45,884 nucleotides of DNA from assembly GCF_018205345.1 (NCBI RefSeq), contig NZ_JADRHM010000011.1, positions 1 to 45,884 on the forward strand, written 5' to 3'. The notes under the pieces were generated by a model. It was given only the letters and a program-made list of their open reading frames with translations, was not told the DNA's origin and searched no databases. The translations under genes and the position numbers were made by a program. This stretch comes from Fusobacterium sp. DD2. GTDB taxonomy: Bacteria; Fusobacteriota; Fusobacteriia; Fusobacteriales; Fusobacteriaceae. Positions 18,095 to 26,915 of the stretch are shown here, piece by piece (position 1 is the first letter of the stretch; every line of letters begins with the position of its first letter).

Positions 18095-19426
18095 CTATTT
18101 AAGCCTATCTTTGTCAATTTTTAAAAGATAAATATAGGCAACTATAATAAAGATTAGGCAGATTCCAAGATAGATAAATGTCATTGGATTTTGCATTCCA
18201 CCTACTATTATCATTAGAGACCCTAATATAGCTATTATAGGGATAATTACTCCTCTTGCTATACTTGGTACCTCTTTTGTAAAATACATCTTTATAACGC
18301 ATATATATAGGATTATATACAAAATATAACTTGCTATTATAGGTATCTCTGACACATCAGAGTTAGGTATCATATTGTATTTTTGTGTCACGTAGTTAAG
18401 TATTATCCATAGAATGGCAAGTACAAATGATATCTTAGCTGAATATTTAGGTACATGGTGACCTGGTGCAATATATCCTACCTTCTCACTCATTGGAAAC
18501 ATATTTCTTATTGCTAGAGAATATGGCATTCTAAGTGAACCTAAAGTAAATCCATTTAAAGTACCAAGAACTGATATAATAATAAAGATTAAAAAGACTT
18601 TTGCTCCTGCATTACCAAATAGCATGGTAACTGCCCTATTTACATGAGCATCTCCAAGCCTTATGATCTCCTGAGGGCCCACTAATATAGATACTCCTAC
18701 AAAATAGAATATATATGCTAAAAGAACAAATATTGGTCCCACTATCAATGCTATTGGAAGATTCTTTTTAGAATCTCTTATTTCATGAGAGATTGAAGTA
18801 GATACTACCCATCCATCATATGAAAATGCAATAGGTGCAAGTGCTGCAAGCCATGAAAAACTTCCATGTGCAGTAGCTGAACTTTGGATAAATTTAGGAT
18901 CTCCATATATAAATCCTGCAGTAGATAGTACTGCAAGTAATAGTACCTTTGATATAGTAGAGAAGTTCTGGAAAAATCCTCCCATAACTGCTGAAAAATA
19001 GTTCATTGCAAAGCATACTAAAAATGCTATTGTCCCTATTATTGCCATATTTTCAAATGATGCTTCCCATCCAAATAGCATACACATATATACTCCAGCT
19101 ACCCATGATACTACTGCTATAAGGGAAGGATAATAGATAAATACCTGGAACCATCCAAAACAACCTGCTGTCTTTCTTCCTACATACTCATCTGCATAAG
19201 TAATTAATCCTCCAGCTTTAGTAGTCTTAGAGGCCAGTACTGCAATAGTTAAAGATCCAAATATTATCCCAACTGCTGCAAGGCAAAATAGTGCCACTCC
19301 CTTTATAATACTTCCATTTGTATACACAAGGATATTATCACTTTTAAAGAATATCCCTGAACCGATAACTATTCCAACTATCATTGTAATAGCTGTAAAT
19401 AGCCCATACTCTTTTTCATTTTTCAT
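18095..19426 (-). CDS. APC-family amino acid permease, 443 aa
   Basis: Twelve hydrophobic segments and the N-terminal motif MIVGIVIGSGIFF mark the amino acid-polyamine-organocation superfamily. The pattern is closest to LAT-like exchangers such as the serine/threonine exchanger SteT (FSYDGWVVSTSISHEI, then NLPIAL). It would import or exchange an amino acid. It is the first gene of the permease-wzz-GT52-wzx-cytidylyltransferase group and lies 37 bases before wzz. A metabolic link to the glycan genes is not evident. Substrate cannot be read from sequence. Confidence 0.88.
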   Translation of the reverse strand: MKNEKEYGLFTAITMIVGIVIGSGIFFKSDNILVYTNGSIIKGVALFCLAAVGIIFGSLTIAVLASKTTKAGGLITYADEYVGRKTAGCFGWFQVFIYYPSLIAVVSWVAGVYMCMLFGWEASFENMAIIGTIAFLVCFAMNYFSAVMGGFFQNFSTISKVLLLAVLSTAGFIYGDPKFIQSSATAHGSFSWLAALAPIAFSYDGWVVSTSISHEIRDSKKNLPIALIVGPIFVLLAYIFYFVGVSILVGPQEIIRLGDAHVNRAVTMLFGNAGAKVFLIFIIISVLGTLNGFTLGSLRMPYSLAIRNMFPMSEKVGYIAPGHHVPKYSAKISFVLAILWIILNYVTQKYNMIPNSDVSEIPIIASYILYIILYICVIKMYFTKEVPSIARGVIIPIIAILGSLMIIVGGMQNPMTFIYLGICLIFIIVAYIYLLKIDKDRLK

Positions 19427-19504
19427 TAATTTATCTCCTAATTTCTAATTTATGAACATTTTTTTATTATACTAAAAAATAGATACAAAATAAAGAAAAA
19501 TATA

Positions 19505-19538
19505 AAAGAGGCACAGAAAAAATTCTGTGCTCTCCTCT
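19505..19538 (-). terminator. Rho-independent terminator after the helix-turn-helix gene
   Basis: GCACAGAA, a 4-base A loop and TTCTGTGC form a perfect 8-bp stem (19511-19530). Read on the minus strand it is followed by CCTCTTTTATATTTTTC. It isolates the small regulator gene from the permease operon. Confidence 0.7.
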
Positions 19539-19559
19539 TTATACTATTAAAACTTTTTT

Positions 19560-19883
19560 CTATAAAACAAAAATCAAACTTCTGGTGTAAACAGATATAA
19601 CTCTGTCATTCTGACGATAAATAATGAGGTCATTGTTCTTGTACATATACATAGTACTTCGACTTCTTTTAACTATCTTCGCTGCTTCCTTCATAGTAAC
19701 CCACATTCCATATTTGTCAACCATTTCTTCCTGTAATTTCTGAGATGACTCTGAACTTTCAGCCAACTTCTTCATCAAGTATTCCTGAATTTCAGCTCTG
19801 TATTTCTCTTCATCCTTCGAATCTTTTTGTGCAGCCAATAACTTTTTCAATAATTCCTCATTTTCCTTTTTAGAATCTTCCAT
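19560..19883 (-). CDS. Small helix-turn-helix DNA-binding protein, 107 aa
   Basis: The first 50 residues are a charged coiled coil (KKENEELLKKLLAAQKDSK). From about residue 56 comes an excisionase/MerR-like helix-turn-helix (WVTMKEAAKIVKRSRSTMYM, then YRQNDRVISVYT). The start at 19883 follows AGAGGGGGAT; a longer frame from 19952 would run through the operator-like palindromes and is not favoured. Three GTAC-centred sites lie upstream, one over the predicted -10, which suggests autoregulation. It sits at the junction between the AT-rich glycan operon and the conserved wzz group, so it may regulate either, but this is inference. Confidence 0.7.
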   Translation of the reverse strand: MEDSKKENEELLKKLLAAQKDSKDEEKYRAEIQEYLMKKLAESSESSQKLQEEMVDKYGMWVTMKEAAKIVKRSRSTMYMYKNNDLIIYRQNDRVISVYTRSLIFVL

Positions 19884-19905
19884 GTATCCCCCTCTTGATA
19901 TTTTA

Positions 19906-19951
19906 TGTACAGTACATTTGAACACCGTACTGTTTATATGTACATAGTACA
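19906..19951. promoter_or_regulatory. Cluster of GTAC-centred operator-like palindromes
   Basis: Palindromes TGTACAGTACA (19906-19916) and TGTACATAGTACA (19939-19951) flank a half-conserved ACCGTACTGT (19925-19934). Centres are spaced by about 17 bases. The outer one contains the predicted -10 of the helix-turn-helix gene. Confidence 0.55.
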
Positions 19952-19972
19952 CCTTTAAGTGGGATTTGTAAA
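19944..19972 (-). promoter_or_regulatory. Predicted promoter of the helix-turn-helix gene
   Basis: TTTACA (19967-19972), a 17-base spacer and TACTAT (19944-19949) on the minus strand. The -10 is imperfect and lies inside a TGTAC-N3-GTACA palindrome. Confidence 0.4.
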
Positions 19973-20057
19973 GAATTATTTTTATAAATATTGCAATAAT
20001 TGAGATTTGTTTATATTAGTTAATTAAAAACAATAACTTGTTAAATGATATTTATCA

Positions 20058-21389
20058 TTAATCTTTATAAAATTTTTCTATAACTTTACTAATTTCAAAT
20101 GAAACTTTTCTATCAACACAATTATTAAAACTTTTTCCAGTATTAATATATCTTAAAAAAGAAACTAATTGAAACCTTATTCCTTCTCCATCTAATTTAT
20201 AAAAATATCTCTTATTATCCAAAGGATTCTCATATCTTAATTCAAAATAATCAGTTTTCCACCAAGGAGCTGGTACATAAATATAACCTTTTGTTCCTGA
20301 AATTACTAAATTTCCTTCTGATTTAATTCCTCGTCCTACTTTAAAAGACGCTACAGCATCTCTGTATTTGAAATTTGCCTTTGTAAATAAATCAAATTTA
20401 CTACCCTCTGAAATAAATTGACTATACAAATCTACCTGTTCATAATCAGTACCCAAAATATCAAAAATAGGTAACATTGCAGTTGGACCCCATGAAGTAA
20501 TACTATTCCAAATATTCGATGATTTTAAATCTACTTTTTCTAAATCTAATAAACTTGTACATGTTGTATCAACTGATACTACTTTACCTATACGTCCACT
20601 TTTTGCAAGTAAAATTAGACGATTATATGCCATTGAATACGCTGTTTTTATCGCCTCCATAAGAACTAATTTTTTTTTGTCAGCAAGTTCAAACAACTCC
20701 TTTGTTTCTTCTAAAGTCAATGAAATTGGTGATTCACATAGTACATGTTTTCCTTTTAATAAAGCTTTCTTTATCTCTTGATAATGCGAAGATGGATGTG
20801 AAATGATATACACTGCATCACAAGTATCTAGAAATGTATCATAATCTTTTGTTATAACTTTAATATCTTTTTGTAATTCCTGCATTATTTCTAAATTGTT
20901 TGTACATAAAGATTTAACTTTTGCTCCATTAACATATAAAAATTCATCACAATATTTTTTTAAAATTCTGCTTTCACTATTTCCTACAAGTCCTATACTT
21001 AGTAATTGTTGTTCTGATCTTAATTTTGATGATGAAATTCCCTTAGTTCTTTCAAGATACTGAACTTTACAATATTCATTTAAATAATCAAAATGTCCTT
21101 TCCAATCAGAACCAACAGTAAAAATATCTACGCCATATCTTTTAATATCATCAATTTTTTGCCCTTCATACTCTTCTATAATAATCATGTCAGCTAATCC
21201 AGTAGCCTTTACGTTTGCAACTCTTTCCATTAAAGATTCTTGAACATTTATTTTTCCTCTCCCACGATCAAAATCATCTGAAGTTACTCCAACAATTAAA
21301 TAATCTCCAAGTTTTTTAGCTCTTTCAAGTAATTTTATATGTCCATAATGTAACAAATCATATGTCCCATAAGTTATAACTTTAGTCAT
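20058..21389 (-). CDS. Fused TagD-like cytidylyltransferase and Gfo/Idh-type oxidoreductase, 443 aa
   Basis: Residues 1-130 are a glycerol-3-phosphate cytidylyltransferase-like domain: YGTYDLLHYGHIKLL has the HxGH nucleotide site, and RTKGISSSKLR is the closing motif. Such domains make CDP-alditols or CDP-amino alcohols. From about 131 a Gfo/Idh/MocA dehydrogenase follows (IGLVGNSES binding loop; dimer domain from about 255). The conserved EKP motif of that family, whose lysine is normally catalytic, reads ESP here (LCESPISL). The fusion suggests that reduction or oxidation and CMP activation occur on one substrate. It is the last gene of the long operon, 13 bases after the class V aminotransferase. 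The product may be a CDP-linked amino alditol used by the LicD proteins; the substrate is unknown. Confidence 0.82.
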   Translation of the reverse strand: MTKVITYGTYDLLHYGHIKLLERAKKLGDYLIVGVTSDDFDRGRGKINVQESLMERVANVKATGLADMIIIEEYEGQKIDDIKRYGVDIFTVGSDWKGHFDYLNEYCKVQYLERTKGISSSKLRSEQQLLSIGLVGNSESRILKKYCDEFLYVNGAKVKSLCTNNLEIMQELQKDIKVITKDYDTFLDTCDAVYIISHPSSHYQEIKKALLKGKHVLCESPISLTLEETKELFELADKKKLVLMEAIKTAYSMAYNRLILLAKSGRIGKVVSVDTTCTSLLDLEKVDLKSSNIWNSITSWGPTAMLPIFDILGTDYEQVDLYSQFISEGSKFDLFTKANFKYRDAVASFKVGRGIKSEGNLVISGTKGYIYVPAPWWKTDYFELRYENPLDNKRYFYKLDGEGIRFQLVSFLRYINTGKSFNNCVDRKVSFEISKVIEKFYKD

Positions 21390-21402
21390 GCAATTCTCCT
21401 TT

Positions 21403-22476
21403 TTAAATTATTCCTCGATTTTGTAAGTCTTTAAATACTTCAAATAATCTATCATAATCTTTTATAGATAGGTCTCCTATATGACCAACTCTAAATATTT
21501 TGTCTTTTAGCTCTCCTCCATTGGGACATATCCAAATTCCATATTCATCTTTAAGTATTTCAAAGATATCACTCGCCTTTGCTGTTGTTGGGTGTAAAGA
21601 TGTTACTGCATTAGACATAGATTCTGACACAAATTCAAATGGAAATGCCTGGATTTTTTGTCTAAAATACTTTGCAAGAGCTTCCACTTTCTTTATTTCG
21701 TTTTCAACTCCACCTTGAAGTTTAATCTCTCTCAAACGTCCATTTATTTGTAGTAATATTCCTACTGCTGGTGTAAATGGTGTTTGTCCTCTTTCACCAT
21801 TTTTTAAAGCACTTTTTAAATCAAAATAAAAACTTTTTACTTTACTTTTTTCTATTCTCTCTAATGCCCTTGTTGACAAAACAATTATAGATATTCCCGG
21901 AGGGCAAGCAAGAGCTTTTTGAGATCCTGTTATCATTATATCTACCCCCAATTTAGACATGTTAAATTCATCTGCTAAAAAAGAGGAAATAGAATCTACA
22001 ATTAAAAATAGATTGTTTCTTTTACAAAATTCACTAATCATCTCAATATCATAATATACACCTGTTGAAGTTTCATGAAGATTCACTAAAAATGCTGTAT
22101 ACCCTTTATGTTCAAATTTTTTTAAATCATTATAGACTAATTTTTTACCAGTTTCCAATTTTATTTCATCATATGGAATTTCATGTAATTTTAAAATATC
22201 TATAAAACGCTGTCCAAAGCTTCCTCCATTTATTACCAATACTTTATCTTTATCACTTAATGTATTTATAATTGATGCCTCCATTGCCCCCGTTCCAGAA
22301 GCAGTCATAAATACCGCTCTTGAGTTCTTAGGAGCCCTTGAAAATTCTAACATTAGTCTTTCATTTTCTTTCATAATTTCTGAAAATTCTGCAGTTCTAA
22401 AATATGGTACTTGTTCTGATCCTATTTTTCTAACAATATTATTTGATTGTACTGGTCCTACTGTCAAATTAAGCAT
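21403..22476 (-). CDS. Class V aminotransferase (AGT/PhnW-like), 357 aa
   Basis: This is a PLP enzyme of the alanine-glyoxylate, serine-pyruvate and 2-aminoethylphosphonate transaminase group. It begins with the typical LTVGPVQ, has the cofactor loop ASGTGAMEA near 60, [12 protein letters not shown] near 164 with the PLP aspartate, and the Schiff-base lysine in TGSQKAL near 187. Length and domain order are normal. Between two cytidylyltransferase genes it probably aminates a small keto compound before or after activation. PhnW-like action is possible, but no phosphoenolpyruvate mutase is visible in the window, so a phosphonate product is not supported. The start follows AAAGGAGAA. Confidence 0.85.
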   Translation of the reverse strand: MLNLTVGPVQSNNIVRKIGSEQVPYFRTAEFSEIMKENERLMLEFSRAPKNSRAVFMTASGTGAMEASIINTLSDKDKVLVINGGSFGQRFIDILKLHEIPYDEIKLETGKKLVYNDLKKFEHKGYTAFLVNLHETSTGVYYDIEMISEFCKRNNLFLIVDSISSFLADEFNMSKLGVDIMITGSQKALACPPGISIIVLSTRALERIEKSKVKSFYFDLKSALKNGERGQTPFTPAVGILLQINGRLREIKLQGGVENEIKKVEALAKYFRQKIQAFPFEFVSESMSNAVTSLHPTTAKASDIFEILKDEYGIWICPNGGELKDKIFRVGHIGDLSIKDYDRLFEVFKDLQNRGII

Positions 22477-22499
22477 TTTTATATTCTCCTTTTATCAAA

Positions 22500-23216
22500 C
22501 TATAATCCAAATACATCTATATTTCTTTTTGCATCTAAAATTGCCTTAAATATATAAAAATCTATCGGTGTTGTTATTTTTATATTTTCGCTTGGTCCTT
22601 CAACTATATTTAAATTATTTCCATAGTAGTCCATTAAAGAAGCTGAATCTATGAACTCTTTCTTTTCTAATTTTGCCTTCTCATGACACTTTAAAATATC
22701 TCGCAAATAAAACGACTGAGGTGCTCTTGCTAAAAAACATTCATTCCGAGATAATATTTTTTTTACTTTATCATCTTTTATATTTACAACTGTTTCAACA
22801 GCTGGAGCTACTGTTATTGAATTTCCTTTAGTCTCCACCATAACAATATTATCATCTATAGTTTTTTGTAATATTAATGGTCTCACACCATCATGTATCA
22901 GTACTATATCCTTTTCCGAAATAGATTCTTTTTTTGCGCTCTGTAATGCATTATAAATTGACTCTTGACCTGTATTTCCACCTTTTACTATGCTTACTAC
23001 TTTAGTTAAATTAAATTTTTTTATTAACTCCTTTAAATATTCTATTTTTTCTTCTAAACAACTAATAATAATTTTATCAATTTTTTCATTATTTTGGAAT
23101 AATTCAAGAGTATAAATAATAATTTCCTTGTCATATAATCTTAAAAATTGTTTTGGTGTTCCATTAGTTTTCATTCTCTTTCCAACACCGCCTGCAAAAA
23201 TAACCGCCATATTCAT
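22500..23216 (-). CDS. IspD/TarI-like cytidylyltransferase, 238 aa
   Basis: The fold is that of 2-C-methylerythritol-4-phosphate and ribitol-5-phosphate cytidylyltransferases: CTP loop FAGGVGKRM then KQFL (residues 6-24), GGNTGQESIYNAL near 79, VLIHDGVRPLI near 104 and GPSENIKITTPID near 209. The surface-glycan context argues for a TarI/Bcs1-like role, making a CDP-alditol phosphate, rather than isoprenoid synthesis. The ribitol partner enzyme (TarJ or its SDR equivalent) is not beside it; an extended NAD epimerase and the class V aminotransferase are. Two different CDP-making domains in one operon are unusual. It may serve the LicD-type transferases. Confidence 0.82.
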   Translation of the reverse strand: MNMAVIFAGGVGKRMKTNGTPKQFLRLYDKEIIIYTLELFQNNEKIDKIIISCLEEKIEYLKELIKKFNLTKVVSIVKGGNTGQESIYNALQSAKKESISEKDIVLIHDGVRPLILQKTIDDNIVMVETKGNSITVAPAVETVVNIKDDKVKKILSRNECFLARAPQSFYLRDILKCHEKAKLEKKEFIDSASLMDYYGNNLNIVEGPSENIKITTPIDFYIFKAILDAKRNIDVFGL

Positions 23217-23237
23217 AATAATTTAACTCCTTTTTAT

Positions 23238-24287
23238 TTAATTAAAACTCTTAACTGTATTTTCGATTCCCTCTTTTAATGAAATTTTCGGGCTCCAACC
23301 TAAAGAATTTAATTTTTTATTATTTAAACCAACTCTTTTATAATTTGTATATAAATTATTAGAAGAATGTTGAGGAATGCACTTTACTTTTATTTTTTTA
23401 TCTGGAAAAATATCAACACATAAATTTGCCAAATTTTTAATCGAAACTTCTTCCACTTCATTAGATATATTATATACTTCATTTTCTAAACCTTCTAATA
23501 ATATTAGCATCATCGCTTCTATAGCATCAGTAATGTAGCAAAACGATCTTATAGCAGAGCCATCACTTTTTAATATTATGTCTTCATTTTTTACGACATT
23601 TGATATAATATCAGACATTATTCTACCATCATTATCAATATTCATTCCTGGACCATATACATGAGCAATTCTTGCTATTTGATATCTTACCCCATATTGT
23701 AAAAAATAACTCCTACAAATAGTTTCGCTCATTCTTTTGCTTTCAGGATAACACGCCCTATCTTCAAGAGGATTTAATGTTCCCATGTCATTCTCAGCAA
23801 TATAATCTCTATTTTCAATTTTTCCATACACTTCTCTAGTTGAAGCAAAAAATACTCTTGAATTTTTATGTCTTGCAAATTCAAATACATTTAAAGTCCC
23901 TATCGTATTTGCTTTTATTATGCTAAGAGGATCCTTTTTTATAGTTTGTGGATTCGCAGAACTTGCTAAATGAAAAATATAATCAATTGACTCATTTAAA
24001 TCTATTGGAGATGTTATATCCTGAGTAATCAAATGAAAATTCTTCTCATTTAATATATCCTTAAACTGTCTTAATCCCTTCTCTTTATTTCTTACTAATG
24101 CAAAAATATTAATGTTATAGTTTTTTTTCATATTTAATTCCACAAATAAAAAAGTAATATATGTGGCCAACATTCCTGTTGCACCTGTTATCAAAATACT
24201 TTTCCCTTTTAATTTTTCAAAAGCAATATTTGAATTAATTATTTTTTTTAAATCCTCTTTTAATACATGATTTGAAAAAGTTATCAT
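23238..24287 (-). CDS. NAD-dependent epimerase/dehydratase (extended SDR), 349 aa
   Basis: The cofactor loop TGATGMLATYI lies near residue 34, the active-site serine region FFASTREVYG near 146, and the catalytic YPESK near 181. RSFCYITDAIEAM near 246 is the family's substrate-domain motif. It resembles UDP-glucuronate decarboxylase-like and other sugar nucleotide epimerases, but the exact reaction cannot be set. Its ATG overlaps the flippase stop by four bases (ATGA), so the two are translationally coupled. It lies between assembly genes and the CDP-precursor genes and may act on either pathway. Confidence 0.82.
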   Translation of the reverse strand: MITFSNHVLKEDLKKIINSNIAFEKLKGKSILITGATGMLATYITFLFVELNMKKNYNINIFALVRNKEKGLRQFKDILNEKNFHLITQDITSPIDLNESIDYIFHLASSANPQTIKKDPLSIIKANTIGTLNVFEFARHKNSRVFFASTREVYGKIENRDYIAENDMGTLNPLEDRACYPESKRMSETICRSYFLQYGVRYQIARIAHVYGPGMNIDNDGRIMSDIISNVVKNEDIILKSDGSAIRSFCYITDAIEAMMLILLEGLENEVYNISNEVEEVSIKNLANLCVDIFPDKKIKVKCIPQHSSNNLYTNYKRVGLNNKKLNSLGWSPKISLKEGIENTVKSFN

Positions 24288-25756
24288 TTTTCCTCCTTAT
24301 TTTTATTCAAAATCCGAAATATAATTTCTTTATTTTTATAAACTTCTAATAAACTAATTCCTAAAATTAAACTTATTACAAAGTATCTTAAATACAAATA
24401 GTCATACAGTATTACCGCAATGACTGAAAATAATATCATTATCATTGATGTTAATATGAAAAAAAACTTATCATAGAGCTGAGTGTTTATTTCCGCATCA
24501 CATATTTTCATTACAAATATAAAATGTGATATCCCATAAAAAAAATAACTAACCAATGTAGTATATCCAGCTGCTATAAATCCATATTTAGGAATAAATA
24601 TTAAATTTAATATCACATTAAGAGTTGCTGCTATCATCGAGGAAATTAATATGAACTTATTTTTCAAATAAAAAAACTCTACATTGGATACTAAATTATA
24701 AATTAACTGGTAATAAGTACTTACTGCTACTGCTGGAATTATATAAATAACTTGATGATAATTAGGTGGTAAAATAAATTGTATATATTCCGGTGCTAAT
24801 AGCACTAAAAGTATGATACAAAACATCCCCCCTATTAAAATTACATTAGAAGCTGTTTTTACTTTTTTATAATCTTTAATTCTTAAAACTTTAAATAACC
24901 ATGGTCCATAAACTTGCCCAACAGAAGTCACTAATAAATTAGCTATTAAACCAATTGTATAGCCAGCACTATAAATAGCTACATCAGTTCTATTGCATAA
25001 CTTATCTATCATTATTCTATCTGATTGAGTCAAAATTATTTGGGATAAATAATGAGGTATTAAAGGGATTGAAAAAAATAAGGCAAATTTCCAATAAGTT
25101 TTGTTATAAAAGAAATTTTTAATATGTATTCTTTTAGCAAAAGGCAAAACAAAAATTAAAGTTAAAATCGCTTGAACGACAATCCTTGTTATTAATTTAT
25201 TTTTAGAAATACCCATTAAAAATATAGTTACTAAAGGAGTGAATAGATAAACTAATATTGTTATAACTAATATCGAAATATATTTATAGGCAAATCTTTG
25301 CCGTGCATTCCAAAGCAAAACTAAACTACTTCCTAAAATTTCAATAAACATTGAAAGCATAATTAAAAATGGTAAACCAATCACTCTTGTTATAAAGTTA
25401 TTAAATATTAAATATATAAATATAAATATTATGCTTAACGTTATTAATAACCCTTGTATTGCAGAAGTAAACTCATTCTTTTTTTCATTAAATTTATTAA
25501 ATCCAGCATTATAAGTTCCTGAATATAAATTTAAAGTACAAAATATAACAAAAATTGTTTTCCAAGAAATATATAAACTCAATTTCCCATAATCTTCTGG
25601 AGACAGCCATCTTGTAAATAACGGTAATGTTACTAAATTTGCTATTTTTTGTAAAACTATACAAAGAAAATAGCCAATTGATACTTTAAAAGTTATAGGT
25701 AATGCCCTATACTTACTCATAAAACTAGTTATAAAATTTTTGAATGTTTTAACCAT
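24284..25756 (-). CDS. wzx: Polysaccharide flippase (Wzx), 490 aa
   Basis: About 14 hydrophobic segments run through the protein; the segment KIANLVTLPLFTRWLSPEDY near 45 is the classic Wzx N-terminal signature. It would flip the lipid-linked unit made by this operon. I prefer the ATG at 25756, which overlaps the end of the polymerase gene as ATGGTTAA and has GGAGAAG upstream; an ATG six codons earlier lacks a ribosome site. It is very AT-rich, as are its neighbours, unlike the other flippase at 14.4 kb. Confidence 0.88.
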   Translation of the reverse strand: MVKTFKNFITSFMSKYRALPITFKVSIGYFLCIVLQKIANLVTLPLFTRWLSPEDYGKLSLYISWKTIFVIFCTLNLYSGTYNAGFNKFNEKKNEFTSAIQGLLITLSIIFIFIYLIFNNFITRVIGLPFLIMLSMFIEILGSSLVLLWNARQRFAYKYISILVITILVYLFTPLVTIFLMGISKNKLITRIVVQAILTLIFVLPFAKRIHIKNFFYNKTYWKFALFFSIPLIPHYLSQIILTQSDRIMIDKLCNRTDVAIYSAGYTIGLIANLLVTSVGQVYGPWLFKVLRIKDYKKVKTASNVILIGGMFCIILLVLLAPEYIQFILPPNYHQVIYIIPAVAVSTYYQLIYNLVSNVEFFYLKNKFILISSMIAATLNVILNLIFIPKYGFIAAGYTTLVSYFFYGISHFIFVMKICDAEINTQLYDKFFFILTSMIMILFSVIAVILYDYLYLRYFVISLILGISLLEVYKNKEIIFRILNKNKEEK

Positions 25757-26915
25757 AAGTACTTTCTTCTCCATTTTTGAAAATATAGTTTAAATAATAA
25801 GCTAAAATTAAAGTAATATAGAAATAATATGAATTCTTTCTTGATTCAACTAAAAATTCTATAAAATATCCACATATTACTATTCTAGTCATATTCGTTA
25901 TAAATAAATTTTCATTTACCTTAATATTTTTATTAATTAAATATATTATAAATATAAAAATTATAATTAATGCAACTCCACCGATATACAACATATCTAA
26001 AAATTGATTATGTAAGTGATCATAACCCAAAATTCTTTCTATGTATGCCTTTTTTTCAATTCCTACACCAAAAGTAAAATGTTTTTTTATATACTCCACT
26101 CCGCATTCCCAAATATATTCACGCTTCGATAGTGTAACTTTTCGCTTTAAATATCCTTCAATAATAAATCTAAAATGATACTGTATTTTCAAATAAACAA
26201 ACAAATACGAAACAAAAAAATACATTCCCATAACAAAAAAAATGTCTAATATTTTTTTTATTATTTTTTTTTCAATAAAAATCATTAATATACATACAAA
26301 CGAAACTACCAACAATGATGCTGCTGACCAAACTAAATAACTAGATATAATAATAATTGCTATTATGAATTTAGGAATCTTTAGTTTGCCTTTTCCTAAT
26401 AAATTTATTTTTAAAAAATTACAATAAATTGTCAATAAGTATAAGAAGATAAAACCATTTCTGTTCCCTAAAAACCAATTATCGGGTTGAACTGTATAAT
26501 ATAACCCATTGGGAAAAATTACTACAGATATCAAATTTATTATCACTAAAGTATTACATAACATAGTTACTGCTGTCAAAAATTCCATTTTATGGTTTAA
26601 AATACCTTGCTCTGTTATAAGTACAATTGTTAAACTCATTACAAGCTTTATAATTACGGAAAAAATATCTCCTTCAGGATTAAAAATTGTTGAAAGTAAA
26701 ATAATTCCCCAATAAAAAAATATTGAGAAAAAAATTTTGCTCGCTGTCCTTTGTTTTAAAAATATCATAAATGCTATTACAACTGAGAAAATTTGAAAGA
26801 TATCATATATACAATTTATAATAAAAAAATTAGTGTTCTCTATAAAATACTTTGGTTCAAAAAATGGAAATAACAATAACAAATAAAAAATTACCTTTTT
26901 TTTATTTAATAGCAT
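25749..26915 (-). CDS. wzy: O-antigen/capsule polymerase (Wzy-like), 388 aa
   Basis: About ten membrane segments surround one larger outside loop. The LGYDHLHNQFLDMLYIGG stretch near 298 is the conserved histidine-containing part of Wzy/O-antigen ligase proteins. It would join flipped repeat units in the periplasm, with chain length set by Wzz. The start codon overlaps the preceding LicD stop (TAATG). Three homopolymer tracts (T8, T8 or A8, and T9) lie within 60 bases at about 26235-26272 inside the gene and could be slippage-prone. Confidence 0.85.
   Translation of the reverse strand: MLLNKKKVIFYLLLLFPFFEPKYFIENTNFFIINCIYDIFQIFSVVIAFMIFLKQRTASKIFFSIFFYWGIILLSTIFNPEGDIFSVIIKLVMSLTIVLITEQGILNHKMEFLTAVTMLCNTLVIINLISVVIFPNGLYYTVQPDNWFLGNRNGFIFLYLLTIYCNFLKINLLGKGKLKIPKFIIAIIIISSYLVWSAASLLVVSFVCILMIFIEKKIIKKILDIFFVMGMYFFVSYLFVYLKIQYHFRFIIEGYLKRKVTLSKREYIWECGVEYIKKHFTFGVGIEKKAYIERILGYDHLHNQFLDMLYIGGVALIIIFIFIIYLINKNIKVNENLFITNMTRIVICGYFIEFLVESRKNSYYFYITLILAYYLNYIFKNGEESTYG

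Noticed and set aside
18058-18117. 20-residue N-terminal extension of Wzz
   Set aside because: It overlaps the upstream permease gene, and the ATG at 18057 has a clear GGAGG.
22500-23216. Housekeeping IspD of isoprenoid synthesis
   Set aside because: It is embedded in a glycan operon between an aminotransferase and an epimerase, so a TarI/Bcs1-like role is more likely, although sequence alone cannot fully exclude IspD activity.
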